A stretch of 30,227 nucleotides of DNA from UBA5941 sp021824385 (GTDB lineage: Bacteria; Patescibacteriota; Microgenomatia; UBA8517): positions 1 through 30,227 of the forward strand of contig DAIEQM010000024.1 in the NCBI GenBank assembly GCA_027347685.1, in the 5' to 3' direction. The translations under genes were made by a program, and so were the position numbers. The notes under the pieces are model-generated. The model ran no database searches. It was not told the DNA's origin and saw only the letters and a list, made by a program, of their open reading frames with translations. Position 1 is the first letter of the stretch, and each line of letters begins with the position of its first letter. Below are positions 1 to 7,912 of the stretch, one piece after another.

Positions 1-756
1 AAAAAAGCTGCCAATTTTCTTTTGGGATTTAGAAACAAAACAAAACTTCCGAACCCGAGTTATGACTTGTGGGAAATGAAATGGGGAACGCACACGTATA
101 CTGTAGCCAATGTTTACAACGCACTGTTATGTGCTGCAAACTTTGCAGAACTTTTGGGGAAGGAATATGACTCAAGTGAATATCGGGAGGCTGCCAAACA
201 ATTGATGGATGCCTCAAGTGCATTGTGGAATGAAAAGACACATTACTTCTACAAAAGCATCGACAAAAGTCGTGATAACTCGCTTCACGATGAAAGTATC
301 GACTCGAGCTCATTTTTTGGAGCTTACTTTAATGGCTTTTTAAAAGACGAAGTTCGGGAAAAAATTGCATACCAAACCCTTATTGAAAAGTTGACGTCTA
401 AAAACGAAATTGGTGGCATTGTACGTTTTGAAAACGATGTGTATTTTAGTGATAATCCTGAGTCTGTCGGAAATCCGTGGATAGTAACTACCCTGTGGCA
501 TGCTCAGTACTTGATTGATAAGGCACGGTCCGAAAATGATCTTACCGAAGTGTTAAAGATCTTTGATTGGGTACATACCCACTCACAAAAATCTGGAATA
601 TTGCCAGAGCAGTTGCATCCTCATTCGGGTGCTCATTTATCGGCAGAACCACTCGCATGGAGCCATGCAGAACTTGTAACTTCAATTATGAAATATCTTG
701 AGAAGGTTCAAGAACTTGGTCTGTCTGAAACAATCCCAAAAACGTCAACGCTCTGA
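1..756 (+). CDS. GH15 glucoamylase-type glycoside hydrolase, C-terminal part (5' truncated)
   Basis: The frame is open from base 1, so the N-terminus lies outside the window; the TTG at 22 is internal. Two GH15 signatures are visible: the segment PSYDLWEMKWGTHTYTV near the start, where the Glu of LWE corresponds to the usual catalytic acid region, and LPEQLHPHSGAHLSAEPLAWSHAEL near the end, matching the family's LPEQ...SATPLTWSHAE block with the second catalytic Glu. The fold is the (alpha/alpha)6 barrel of glucoamylases, glucodextranases and bacterial GH15 trehalases, which release glucose from alpha-glucans or trehalose; the exact substrate cannot be read. It ends 30 bases before the zwf-gnd fusion on the same strand and probably supplies glucose for the ROK kinase downstream. 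No signal peptide can be judged because the start is missing. Confidence 0.85.
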   Translation, partial: KKAANFLLGFRNKTKLPNPSYDLWEMKWGTHTYTVANVYNALLCAANFAELLGKEYDSSEYREAAKQLMDASSALWNEKTHYFYKSIDKSRDNSLHDESIDSSSFFGAYFNGFLKDEVREKIAYQTLIEKLTSKNEIGGIVRFENDVYFSDNPESVGNPWIVTTLWHAQYLIDKARSENDLTEVLKIFDWVHTHSQKSGILPEQLHPHSGAHLSAEPLAWSHAELVTSIMKYLEKVQELGLSETIPKTSTL

Positions 757-786
757 AATTCTTGTGCTATCCTTAATTACTGCTCT

Positions 787-3165
787 ATGCCAAAAACCAA
801 ATTTGAAGTCCCCACCGTTTTTGTTGTTTTTGGCGCAACAGGGGATCTCATGGAGAATAAAATTCTCCCTGCCCTGTTTCGATTGTATGTGCATGATAGG
901 ATGCCAGAGAAGTTTAGAGTTATTGCAATCTCTCGTCGTGAAATCACTGCCGCTGAGTTTACAAGCAATTTAGTCCAAATTTTGGATAAATCTGCTGAGA
1001 AACAAAATTATCCTCAAAAAGTCGATGAATTTACTTCCATGTTCCAGTATCTATCTGGAGACTTTACCAATGACACTCTATACACGAAATTAGCTGCAGA
1101 ATTAGGATCAATCGATAACACCTGGAGCACCTGTAGCAACAAACTCTACTACTTGGCAGTTCCACCTACTCATTATGAAGAAATAATTAAAGGGCTGTCC
1201 TCAAAAAATCTTCACACCCCTTGTTCGGATACGGAAGGGTATACGAGGATTATTGTAGAAAAGCCGTTTGGCAATGATACAAAAACTGCTCAAGAATTAA
1301 ACCAGCTTCTCACATCGTCATTTAAAGAAGAACAGATTTACCGACTCGACCACTATTTGGGAAAGCGGATGCTTCAAAATCTACTTGCATTTCGATTTAG
1401 TAATAATTTTTTTGATGGTGCATGGAGCAATAAATATATCGAAAAAGTAGAGATTAAAATTTTAGAAACAAACGACATTTCAACGAGAGGGAATTTTTAT
1501 GATGCCGTTGGAGCATTACGAGATGTTGGACAAAATCATTTACTTGAATTTTTGGCAGTCGTCGCTATGGAGAACCCCCAAACACTCGACGCTTCTCATA
1601 TGAGGCGATCCAGAGCACAGCTCTTGTCGAGCGTTATCACCCCTGAACTCAAAAATCTAAATAAATCGTCGTATCGGGCCCAATATGATGGATATTTGCA
1701 GGAAAAAGATGTTGATCCTCATTCAAATACAGAAACATATTTCAAACTTGAACTTGCGCTCCGTCATCCCGATTGGCGCGGGGTACCGTTTATTTTGGAG
1801 TCAGGAAAAGCACTCGCCACACAAAAGAAAGAGGTTGTTATTACCTTTAAAAAGCCAATGCCATCTTTGTGTACACCGGTTGAGAATGCAGACGCCCGAA
1901 ACAAAATGCTTTTTAAACTCGAGCCAGAGGAAAGTATTCAGCTTGATTTGCTTGCCAAAAAAGAAGGATACGAAATGGTTGTCGAAGACAAGCGATTTTT
2001 ATTAAACGAGCGCGACGAAGAAACACGAGTTCAATATTCTGAGGAGTATGAGAAACTTCTTCTTGATGCATTTTCGGGAGATCAAACATTTTTTGTATCA
2101 AACAGTGAGATACAAGAAATGTGGCGTATTATCGACCCAATAGTGGAGGGCTTTCACAAAAATGTCGTTCCCTTTAATCACTATCCCAAAAATACTGATA
2201 CGGTACGTGACCTTGCGAAAGAATGGTTTGGAGATAAGAAAAAGGATCAAGAACTTCAAAAATCAGTTGGCGTTATTGGACTTGGAAAAATGGGTTCAGG
2301 CCTTGCTCAGAACTTACTTACACATGGCTGGAGTGTCGTGGGTTTTAACAGAAGTAAAGAACCAACCGACGCACTGACATTTCATGGACTTACCGGGACG
2401 TACGACTTATCGGAATTTGTATCAACGCTTTCTACACCGCGGGTGATTATTTTGAGTCTTCCTCATGGAGAAGCAACAACCCAAACAATTGAGTCACTGT
2501 CAAAACTTCTGAATATAGGCGACATCGTGATCGATTCTGGCAATTCACCGTTTCAAGACGCAAAGAAACATGAATCAATTCTCAAAGAGAAGGGAGTTGA
2601 GTTTGTCGATGTAGGAATTTCAGGAGGCCCGCGCGCAGCCTTAACGGGAGCATGTCTTATTGTTGGTGGAAAGGTGAAACTCTTTGAATACTTACAGAGC
2701 CTTTACACCGACATCGGATATCCTGGTGGAGTATTTCACTTCGAAGGCGTTGGCGCGGGTCACTTTGTAAAAATGGTTCACAATGCAATTGAATATGGCA
2801 TGATGCAGTCGATTGCCGAAGGTTTTACTATTTTAAACAATTCCGAATTTAATCTCGATTTACCAGCCGTTGCAGAGGTGTATTCTCACGGAAGTGTTAT
2901 CGAGTCCCGGCTTGTGAGTTGGCTTTCTGATGCCTTCTCAGAATACGGGCCAAAACTTGAAGGAGTAAAAGGGTCGGTAGATTCATTAGGTGAGGGTGGC
3001 TGGGCAGTTGAATATGCCGAAAGCAAGGGTCTAATTGATTGGACCATGAAGGCAGCGGTTGACTTCCGAGCGATGAGTCAAACAAATCCCAGCTTTACGG
3101 GACAAATTCTTTCTGCTATAAGAGGTCAGTTCGGTGGACACCCCGTCTCCGATACAAAACCATGA
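787..3165 (+). CDS. zwf-gnd: Glucose-6-phosphate dehydrogenase / 6-phosphogluconate dehydrogenase fusion
   Basis: A 792-residue protein joins two oxidative pentose-phosphate enzymes in one frame. Residues 1 to about 485 are G6PDH: nucleotide-binding GATGDL at 16-21, substrate-binding RLDHYLGK at 186-193, and DVGQNH with the catalytic His at 251. After a short linker (about 486-494) comes a complete short-form 6PGDH of about 300 residues: GLGKMG at 498-503, the DSGNSPFQDA segment, ISGGPRAALTGA, and GHFVKMVHNAIEYGMM with catalytic Lys 662 and Asn 666; it ends QFGGHPVSD. The protein would convert glucose-6-phosphate to ribulose-5-phosphate with two reduced NAD(P) per sugar, but no 6-phosphogluconolactonase is seen in the fusion or the window. 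The short Gnd type is often NAD-linked in other bacteria; cofactor use is not readable here. The stop overlaps the start of the ROK kinase (ATGA). Confidence 0.95.
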   Translation: MPKTKFEVPTVFVVFGATGDLMENKILPALFRLYVHDRMPEKFRVIAISRREITAAEFTSNLVQILDKSAEKQNYPQKVDEFTSMFQYLSGDFTNDTLYTKLAAELGSIDNTWSTCSNKLYYLAVPPTHYEEIIKGLSSKNLHTPCSDTEGYTRIIVEKPFGNDTKTAQELNQLLTSSFKEEQIYRLDHYLGKRMLQNLLAFRFSNNFFDGAWSNKYIEKVEIKILETNDISTRGNFYDAVGALRDVGQNHLLEFLAVVAMENPQTLDASHMRRSRAQLLSSVITPELKNLNKSSYRAQYDGYLQEKDVDPHSNTETYFKLELALRHPDWRGVPFILESGKALATQKKEVVITFKKPMPSLCTPVENADARNKMLFKLEPEESIQLDLLAKKEGYEMVVEDKRFLLNERDEETRVQYSEEYEKLLLDAFSGDQTFFVSNSEIQEMWRIIDPIVEGFHKNVVPFNHYPKNTDTVRDLAKEWFGDKKKDQELQKSVGVIGLGKMGSGLAQNLLTHGWSVVGFNRSKEPTDALTFHGLTGTYDLSEFVSTLSTPRVIILSLPHGEATTQTIESLSKLLNIGDIVIDSGNSPFQDAKKHESILKEKGVEFVDVGISGGPRAALTGACLIVGGKVKLFEYLQSLYTDIGYPGGVFHFEGVGAGHFVKMVHNAIEYGMMQSIAEGFTILNNSEFNLDLPAVAEVYSHGSVIESRLVSWLSDAFSEYGPKLEGVKGSVDSLGEGGWAVEYAESKGLIDWTMKAAVDFRAMSQTNPSFTGQILSAIRGQFGGHPVSDTKP

Positions 3166-4022
3166 GCGACGACAACAAACCAACAAAAAACGCACTTCCA
3201 TACGTGCTCTTTGATATTGGTGGAACAAATTCCCGAGTTGGGGTGAGTTTTGATGGCCAAACAATTACAGGAACAGAAGTGTTTAAAACACCAAAAGATT
3301 TTGATGCAGGAGTAGAAGCAATTGACAATGCTGCAAAAAAACTGCTCTTGGGTACAGCTGCTGGGCTTGTTGCAGGGGGAGTGGCCGGCCCATTAACCTT
3401 CGACAAATCTGCAACCGTGAATGCACCACATTTGCCCGGATGGAGCGGGCGCCCATTGAAGCTTGAGCTCTCGACTCGCTTCGGCTGTGAAGTACACCTT
3501 GAGAACGACACTGCTATGGCAGGGCTTGGCGAAGCAGCCTTTGGAAGTGGAAAGGAGCACAAAATTGTAGCCTACATGACTATTTCGACAGGGGTAAATG
3601 GGGTGAGGATTATCGATCGAAAACTCGAAACAAATAGTTTGGGTTTTGAAATAGGGCACCAAATTATTGATCTTGATGGCACGATGCGCCATGCAGACTT
3701 AGAAAGTTTAATTTCTGGAAGTGCGCTTGAGCGAAGATATGGTGATAGTGCCGAAAACATTACCAATCCTGCAGTTTGGGAAGAGGAGGCTCGGGTCACT
3801 GCATTTGGAATAAATAATATTATTGTTTTTTGGGCTCCAGACATGGTGATATTGGGTGGAAGTCTTATGAAAAAAATGTCTATTGAGCGAGTTAAAATGC
3901 ATGTCAAAAATATTTTAAAGCTCTATCCGCAACTTCCTATTATTGTAAAATCTGAGCTTGGGGATTTGGGAGGACTGTGGGGAGCACTTCATTATTTAAA
4001 TACAGTTGAAAAAGGAAAGTAG
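3162..4022 (+). CDS. ROK-family sugar kinase (probable glucokinase)
   Basis: A 286-residue ROK protein. The ATP phosphate-binding motif FDIGGTNSR lies near residues 18-26, LENDTAMAGLGEA carries the likely catalytic Asp, and STGVNGVRI plus SLGFEIGH match the ROK core. The usual ROK zinc site (CxCGxxGCxE after the EIGH motif) is absent: the region reads EIGHQIIDLDGTMRHADLE, with no cysteines, so the protein is a zinc-less variant. It starts inside the stop codon of the zwf-gnd fusion, so the two are translationally coupled, which argues that it phosphorylates glucose to feed G6PDH. N-acetylmannosamine or fructose kinase activity cannot be excluded from motifs alone. Confidence 0.85.
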   Translation: MSDDNKPTKNALPYVLFDIGGTNSRVGVSFDGQTITGTEVFKTPKDFDAGVEAIDNAAKKLLLGTAAGLVAGGVAGPLTFDKSATVNAPHLPGWSGRPLKLELSTRFGCEVHLENDTAMAGLGEAAFGSGKEHKIVAYMTISTGVNGVRIIDRKLETNSLGFEIGHQIIDLDGTMRHADLESLISGSALERRYGDSAENITNPAVWEEEARVTAFGINNIIVFWAPDMVILGGSLMKKMSIERVKMHVKNILKLYPQLPIIVKSELGDLGGLWGALHYLNTVEKGK

Positions 4023-4025
4023 TAC

Positions 4026-4433
4026 ATGAAGATTGATCGTGTTGTAACACTTGCAACGGCATATATTGAAGACCCTAATGGGAACGTCTTGCTCCTTAAA
4101 AGAGGGACAAAAAGTTCATTGTCTGGCCATTGGCAGTTTGCGGAAGGGAAAATAGAGACAGGGGAGTTTCCCGATGACACACTGGAGCGAGAGGTTTCGG
4201 AAGAATTGTCAGTACCAATTATAAAAATGGTCTTCAAGACAGTCTCCCATGTTTTCTTTGAAACTCCTGGAGTTGTTTTCTTTATTCAGCGAGTGGTATA
4301 TCTCACTAAACTCGAGTCAAAAGACATCAAACTGAGTGACGAACATGTCGACTGTGGTTGGTTTACCAAGGAGGAACTGCTCAGATTGCAGTTGGTTCCT
4401 GGTGTAAGAGAAGTAATTGAGGCAGTGGGGTAA
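4026..4433 (+). CDS. NUDIX hydrolase
   Basis: A 135-residue single-domain protein with a near-complete NUDIX box, GKIETGEFPDDTLE followed by REVSEELSV (consensus GX5EX7REUXEEXGU); the penultimate Gly is replaced by Ser. The REVSEE glutamates bind the catalytic metal. It would hydrolyse a nucleoside diphosphate linked to another moiety, for example 8-oxo-dGTP, NADH or an ADP-sugar; the substrate cannot be predicted. It begins 3 bases after the kinase stop with an AAAGGA Shine-Dalgarno inside the kinase gene, so it is the last gene of the glucan/pentose-phosphate operon. Its TAA stop lies in the loop of the terminator that ends the operon. Confidence 0.88.
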   Translation: MKIDRVVTLATAYIEDPNGNVLLLKRGTKSSLSGHWQFAEGKIETGEFPDDTLEREVSEELSVPIIKMVFKTVSHVFFETPGVVFFIQRVVYLTKLESKDIKLSDEHVDCGWFTKEELLRLQLVPGVREVIEAVG

Positions 4434-4445
4434 AACCACTGCCTC
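4419..4445. terminator. Bidirectional terminator hairpin between convergent genes
   Basis: A perfect 10-bp stem GAGGCAGTGG / CCACTGCCTC encloses a 7-nt loop that contains the stop codon of the NUDIX gene. It sits between the plus-strand operon and a minus-strand small gene ending at 4453, and there is no long T-tract on either side. Confidence 0.7.
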
Positions 4446-4452
4446 TTAATCG

Positions 4453-4659
4453 TTACAAACTATCCCACTTATCTACAACTGGCTTTCTCTTGCTCCTTTG
4501 TTTCGGAGTATTGCTTTGAGGTAGTTCATCATTCACTTCAGAATTTAGTTCGGCGATCATCTCAGGATCGATAACCTCTTTGCCGGTCAACTCTTCTGTC
4601 CAGCACCCATTGTGAAATACAAAGCTCCCACGAACAGTTTGCAATATGATTCTTATCAT
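4453..4659 (-). CDS. Small hypothetical protein (68 aa)
   Basis: No recognised family. The product is hydrophilic after an N-terminal beta-like stretch (MIRIILQTVRGSFVFHNG) and ends in a basic segment TPKQRSKRKPVVDKWDSL, which could bind nucleic acid or be disordered. The start is supported by a GAGGAG Shine-Dalgarno about 7 bases upstream. The leader AATAAGTTGTGAGGAG is identical over 16 bases to that of the small secreted-protein gene at 26832-27128. The gene converges with the NUDIX operon onto a shared hairpin. Confidence 0.6.
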   Translation of the reverse strand: MIRIILQTVRGSFVFHNGCWTEELTGKEVIDPEMIAELNSEVNDELPQSNTPKQRSKRKPVVDKWDSL

Positions 4660-4736
4660 ATCTTGCTCCTCACAACTTATTGGGGCTGCATTATCCCATG
4701 TTGACCAAAAATAATCAAAGGAGTATATTGAAATTC

Positions 4737-5054
4737 ATGGCATTTACTCCAATCAAAGATAGTGAATTCAAAGAAAAAGTACTCGACTCAAAAACACCAG
4801 TCCTTGTCGATTTTTGGGCTCCGTGGTGTGGTCCCTGTAAGTTGGCTGAACCAGTTTTGGAAGAACTTGCTACACAGTACACGGGTAAAGTTTCATTTCA
4901 CAAAATAAATGTAGACGAAGAACAATCACACGCAGGAGAATTAGGGGTGATGTCTATTCCCACAACCATTTTATTTAAAGAAGGAAAAGAAGTCGGTCGT
5001 CAGATCGGGTTTGCAGGAAAAAAGGGCTTTGAAGACCTTCTACAAAAAGCATAA
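4737..5054 (+). CDS. trxA: Thioredoxin
   Basis: A 105-residue thioredoxin with active site WCGPCK and the cis-proline loop MSIPTT, full length for the family. It reduces protein disulfides in the cytoplasm and is recycled by the reductase encoded 6 bases downstream. ATG 4737 gives the usual N-terminus MAFTPIKD but lies 13 bases from the AAAGGAG at 4717-4723; an in-frame TTG at 4728 is only 4 bases from that site, so a 3-residue longer form is possible. Confidence 0.95.
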   Translation: MAFTPIKDSEFKEKVLDSKTPVLVDFWAPWCGPCKLAEPVLEELATQYTGKVSFHKINVDEEQSHAGELGVMSIPTTILFKEGKEVGRQIGFAGKKGFEDLLQKA

Positions 5055-5060
5055 TACTCC

Positions 5061-6032
5061 ATGACCTCAGACAGTTTTTTCGAAAAACCAAAAAATGGTG
5101 AACCGTGGGATGTTGCCATAATTGGATCAGGCCCTGCAGGGCTTACCGCTGCCATATACACAACGCGTGGAGCACGTTCAACAATAGTCTTTGGCGGTAC
5201 CGCGTGGGGAGGGCAACTCATGCTCACGAGTGAGGTGGATAATTTCCCCGGATTCCCTGAAGGAATTTTAGGCCCTGACCTCATGAACAATATGCGAAAA
5301 CAGGCAGAGCGTTTTGGAACAGAAATTCGTAACCAAGATATTGAGTCTGTTGATTTTTCCGCTTCTCCCTTTGTAATTCATGTAAACAACGAACAAGTTT
5401 TGGCCAAAACAATTATTGTTGCAACCGGGGCAGCTACAAAATGGCTCGGAATTCCGGGAGAAGACAAACTGCGAGGAAGAGGCGTAAGTTCATGTGCTCC
5501 CTGTGATGCTCCGTTTTTTAAAAACAAAAAAGTGATAGTCGCTGGAGGCGGGGATTCAGCCATGGAGGAAGCACTCGTACTTTCAAAATATGCGTCAGAG
5601 GTGACGATCGTCCATCGAAGAGATGCCTTTAGAGCCTCAGCCGCAATGCAACAAAAAGTTTTGTCAAATAAAGCGATTAAGATTTTGTACAATACCGAAA
5701 TAATCGAACTGTTTGGCGAGCAAAAGTTGGAGAAAGCAAAGTTAAAGTCCACAGAAAAAGGAGAGTGGGAGATGCCAATTGATGGTCTTTTTGTTGCGAT
5801 TGGACATATTCCCCAAACAGCAATTTTTAGTAAAACACTCACGGTAAATGAAATTGGATATTTGGTTCGTAACTCACAAGATGGATATGAAACAGCAACC
5901 AACATACCCGGAGTATTTACTTCAGGGGATGTCCATGATCACCATTACCGGCAGGCGGTAACCGCTGCAGGGTTTGGTGCAATGTCGGCGCTTGACGCTT
6001 TGCGATTTTTAGATATGGAAAAAGAGAACTAA
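5061..6032 (+). CDS. trxB: Thioredoxin reductase
   Basis: A 323-residue low-molecular-weight reductase. FAD is bound by IGSGPAGLTAAIY near residues 21-33 and NADPH by AGGGDSAMEE with HRRDAFRAS downstream. The redox pair is C145-A-P-C148-D149, against the usual CATCD. The C-terminal FAD contact is GVFTSGDVHDHHYRQAVTAAG. It transfers electrons from NADPH to thioredoxin. It lies 6 bases after trxA with no Shine-Dalgarno in the gap, so it is probably translated by coupling. Supply of NADPH by the neighbouring zwf-gnd fusion is an inference from proximity. Confidence 0.95.
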   Translation: MTSDSFFEKPKNGEPWDVAIIGSGPAGLTAAIYTTRGARSTIVFGGTAWGGQLMLTSEVDNFPGFPEGILGPDLMNNMRKQAERFGTEIRNQDIESVDFSASPFVIHVNNEQVLAKTIIVATGAATKWLGIPGEDKLRGRGVSSCAPCDAPFFKNKKVIVAGGGDSAMEEALVLSKYASEVTIVHRRDAFRASAAMQQKVLSNKAIKILYNTEIIELFGEQKLEKAKLKSTEKGEWEMPIDGLFVAIGHIPQTAIFSKTLTVNEIGYLVRNSQDGYETATNIPGVFTSGDVHDHHYRQAVTAAGFGAMSALDALRFLDMEKEN

Positions 6033-6051
6033 ACCTGTTATTGTTTAGAAT

Positions 6052-6969
6052 ATGGCAGCATTAACTCGAAAGCGTACTACCAAAAAAATCTCCACCCCTC
6101 GTGCAATTTCAGAAGAAAGAATGGTTGAAACTCCAATGCATTCTCACGTAAACACAACCTCTTCAATCTTTTCCCGAGCGCTCCCGTTTGTCTATGTTGC
6201 GCTTCTCGCTTTTGCTTTTGGATTCGGAGTTTTGTGGCAGAAGGTGAACAACTTACAAACTGCCCTTTCTCAAGGCGCTACGGTAAACACAGCTACGACA
6301 GCAGGTACACAACAAGTGGCACAAGCTACACCAGCTCCTGTTGAGATCAGTACTATTAAGAACCTTTTTGGAAAAGGGCTTATTACCTTTGGTGATGCAA
6401 ATAAAAAACTGATTTTCGTGACTGTCGAAGATCCAAGTTGTCCATATTGCCATGTTGCTTCAGGGGATGATCCTGAAATCAATAAACAATTTGGTTCACA
6501 ATTTCTTATGACTTCACAAGGAGGCTCGTACGTTCCTCCAATGAAAGAGATCCGTAAACTTGTTGATAACGGAAGTGCTGGGTTGGTGTATATTTATACC
6601 CCTGGGCACGGAAACGGTGAAATGGGCCAAAAAGCCTTATATTGTGCATATGAAAAAGGAAAGTTCTGGCAAGCACATGATTTACTATACAGTAATGCAG
6701 GATACACGTTACAAAATACAACCGTTCTCAACGATAAATCGAAGTCACAGGTTGTGGCTGACTTTTTGAAGAGTGTAGTGCCTCCAGCCGACATGAAAGC
6801 ATGCTTGGATAGTGGAAAATATGACAGTCGATTAACTTCAGACAGCACTGTCGCCTCAAGTCTTAGCGTATCCGGTACTCCTGGTTTCTTTGTGAACACA
6901 ACTCGATTTGCAGGTGCATACAGTTATACAGAAATGCAAAGTGCGGTAAGCCAAGCCTTAGGAAGCTAA
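6052..6969 (+). CDS. Membrane-anchored DsbA/thioredoxin-fold disulfide oxidoreductase
   Basis: 305 residues: a basic cytoplasmic tail (1-42, RKRTTKK), one membrane segment at about 43-62 (ALPFVYVALLAFAFGFGVLW), a short spacer, then an extracytoplasmic thioredoxin-4/DsbA-like domain. The active site is C130-P-Y-C133, followed by an inserted helical domain and the cis-proline element VSGTPGFFVN near the C-terminus. The family forms or isomerises disulfides in exported proteins. It follows trxB by 19 bases, and several small secreted proteins in this window carry paired cysteines that could be its clients (inference). No strong Shine-Dalgarno is seen before ATG 6052; the ATG at 6121 is possible but would drop the basic tail. 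Confidence 0.85.
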   Translation: MAALTRKRTTKKISTPRAISEERMVETPMHSHVNTTSSIFSRALPFVYVALLAFAFGFGVLWQKVNNLQTALSQGATVNTATTAGTQQVAQATPAPVEISTIKNLFGKGLITFGDANKKLIFVTVEDPSCPYCHVASGDDPEINKQFGSQFLMTSQGGSYVPPMKEIRKLVDNGSAGLVYIYTPGHGNGEMGQKALYCAYEKGKFWQAHDLLYSNAGYTLQNTTVLNDKSKSQVVADFLKSVVPPADMKACLDSGKYDSRLTSDSTVASSLSVSGTPGFFVNTTRFAGAYSYTEMQSAVSQALGS

Positions 6970-6975
6970 ATAAAT

Positions 6976-7004
6976 TTGAGACTTTTAATGAAATTTGATA
7001 GAAT
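6976..7004 (+). promoter_or_regulatory. Sigma-70-type promoter of the RRM protein gene
   Basis: TTGAGA (6976-6981), a 17-bp spacer and TAGAAT (6999-7004). It leaves a leader of roughly 35 nt ending in an AAGGAGGTGA Shine-Dalgarno. Confidence 0.75.
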
Positions 7005-7045
7005 GCATTCGTTTATTAGTTTATTTGTTAAGGAGGTGAATTGAT

Positions 7046-7417
7046 GTGAACCCCAATCCCGCAAAATTATTCGTAGGAAACTTAAGTTTCAAAACTTCTC
7101 ATGATGAGCTTGTTCAATATTTCTCAGGTGCAGGGACTGTTGTGGATGCGGTGATTCTCACCGATAAGTTCACCGGTCGTTCACGTGGTTTTGGATTTGT
7201 TGAAATGAGTAATGCTGATGAAGCAAACAAAGCTCGAGAAATGTTTAATGGAAAGGAATTTCAAGGACGAGAACTCATTGTAAATGATGCTCGACCTGAA
7301 CAGCCTCGTGAGCCTATGCAGGGAGGAAGTGCTCCTATGGACGCAGCTCAGCCTATGGCTGAGGAAGCTGCTGCTCCAGTTGAAGCAATGCCTCAGGAGG
7401 AAACTCCCGCTCAGTAA
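7046..7417 (+). CDS. RRM-domain RNA-binding protein
   Basis: 123 residues with one RNA-recognition motif. RNP2 is LFVGNL at 8-13 and RNP1 is RGFGFVEM at 47-54; their aromatic residues would stack on single-stranded RNA. After about residue 84 the protein is a low-complexity acidic tail rich in Pro, Met, Glu and Ala. Such small single-RRM proteins resemble cyanobacterial cold-inducible Rbp proteins and act on mRNA. GTG 7046 is chosen because AAGGAGGTGA (7030-7039), nearly a full match to the anti-Shine-Dalgarno, lies 6 bases upstream, and the overlapping ATG at 7044 meets a stop at once. The gene has its own promoter and terminator. Confidence 0.92.
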   Translation: MNPNPAKLFVGNLSFKTSHDELVQYFSGAGTVVDAVILTDKFTGRSRGFGFVEMSNADEANKAREMFNGKEFQGRELIVNDARPEQPREPMQGGSAPMDAAQPMAEEAAAPVEAMPQEETPAQ

Positions 7418-7444
7418 CAGCGCTCGTAACGTTATTCAGGAAGG

Positions 7445-7465
7445 TCTCCAGAGATGGAGATTTTT
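7445..7465 (+). terminator. Terminator of the RRM gene
   Basis: Stem TCTCCA / TGGAGA with loop GAGA followed by TTTTT, 28 bases after the stop codon. Confidence 0.75.
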
Positions 7466-7484
7466 CTGTGGAGTAAGTAGATAG

Positions 7485-7832
7485 TTAATTTTCAGACCAC
7501 ACCGCAAGTTCGTTTCCATTGGGATCTTCAAAGTGAAAACGTCTGCCACCTGGAAATTTATAAATGTGCTTGGTAATTATTCCTCCACTTTGTTCAATCA
7601 CTTTTACTGTTCCTTCAAGATTTTCAGAATAGAGAATAATGAGTGGTCCTCCGGGTTTTTGAGGTTTTGACTCAGTGGTGAAGCCGCCTTCAAAGTTGCC
7701 ATCGGTGAAAGAAACATAGTCTGGTCCGTAATCGGTGAATTTCCAGCCAAACGCAGAAGTATAAAAAGCTTTTGTTGCCTCAATATCTATTGCGGGGAAT
7801 TCGATATAATCTAAAAAATTCTGCTTTTTCAT
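7485..7832 (-). CDS. VOC (glyoxalase/bleomycin-resistance) family protein
   Basis: 115 residues with the vicinal-oxygen-chelate pattern: an N-terminal FLDYIEFPAIDIEATKAFYTSAFGWKF (paired beta strand, helix, strand) and a C-terminal FEDPNGNELAVWSEN. Members bind a divalent metal and act as lyases, dioxygenases or drug-binding proteins; the substrate is unknown. ATG 7832 is chosen because the frame further upstream runs through tRNA-Gln. The start is only 9 bases beyond the 3' end of that tRNA with no Shine-Dalgarno, so the mRNA is probably freed by tRNA 3' processing and read as an almost leaderless message. Confidence 0.85.
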   Translation of the reverse strand: MKKQNFLDYIEFPAIDIEATKAFYTSAFGWKFTDYGPDYVSFTDGNFEGGFTTESKPQKPGGPLIILYSENLEGTVKVIEQSGGIITKHIYKFPGGRRFHFEDPNGNELAVWSEN

Positions 7833-7841
7833 TGCTGCTTG

Positions 7842-7912
7842 CTGCCCGACAGGGATTCGAACCCCAATTAACGGATCCAAAGTCCGCTGTCCTGCCTTTA
7901 GACGATCGGGCA
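7842..7912 (-). tRNA. trnQ: tRNA-Gln (anticodon TTG)
   Basis: The cloverleaf is complete: acceptor TGCCCGA / TCGGGCA, anticodon stem GCGGA / TCCGT around loop CTTTGGA (anticodon TTG), and T arm TGGGG-TTCGAAT-CCCTG. The discriminator base is G and CCA is not encoded. Confidence 0.92.

Noticed and set aside
5493..5507. CAPCD in place of CATCD in thioredoxin reductase as a sign of altered function
   Set aside because: The two cysteines and Asp are kept, and the middle residue varies among reductases; not enough to claim a change.
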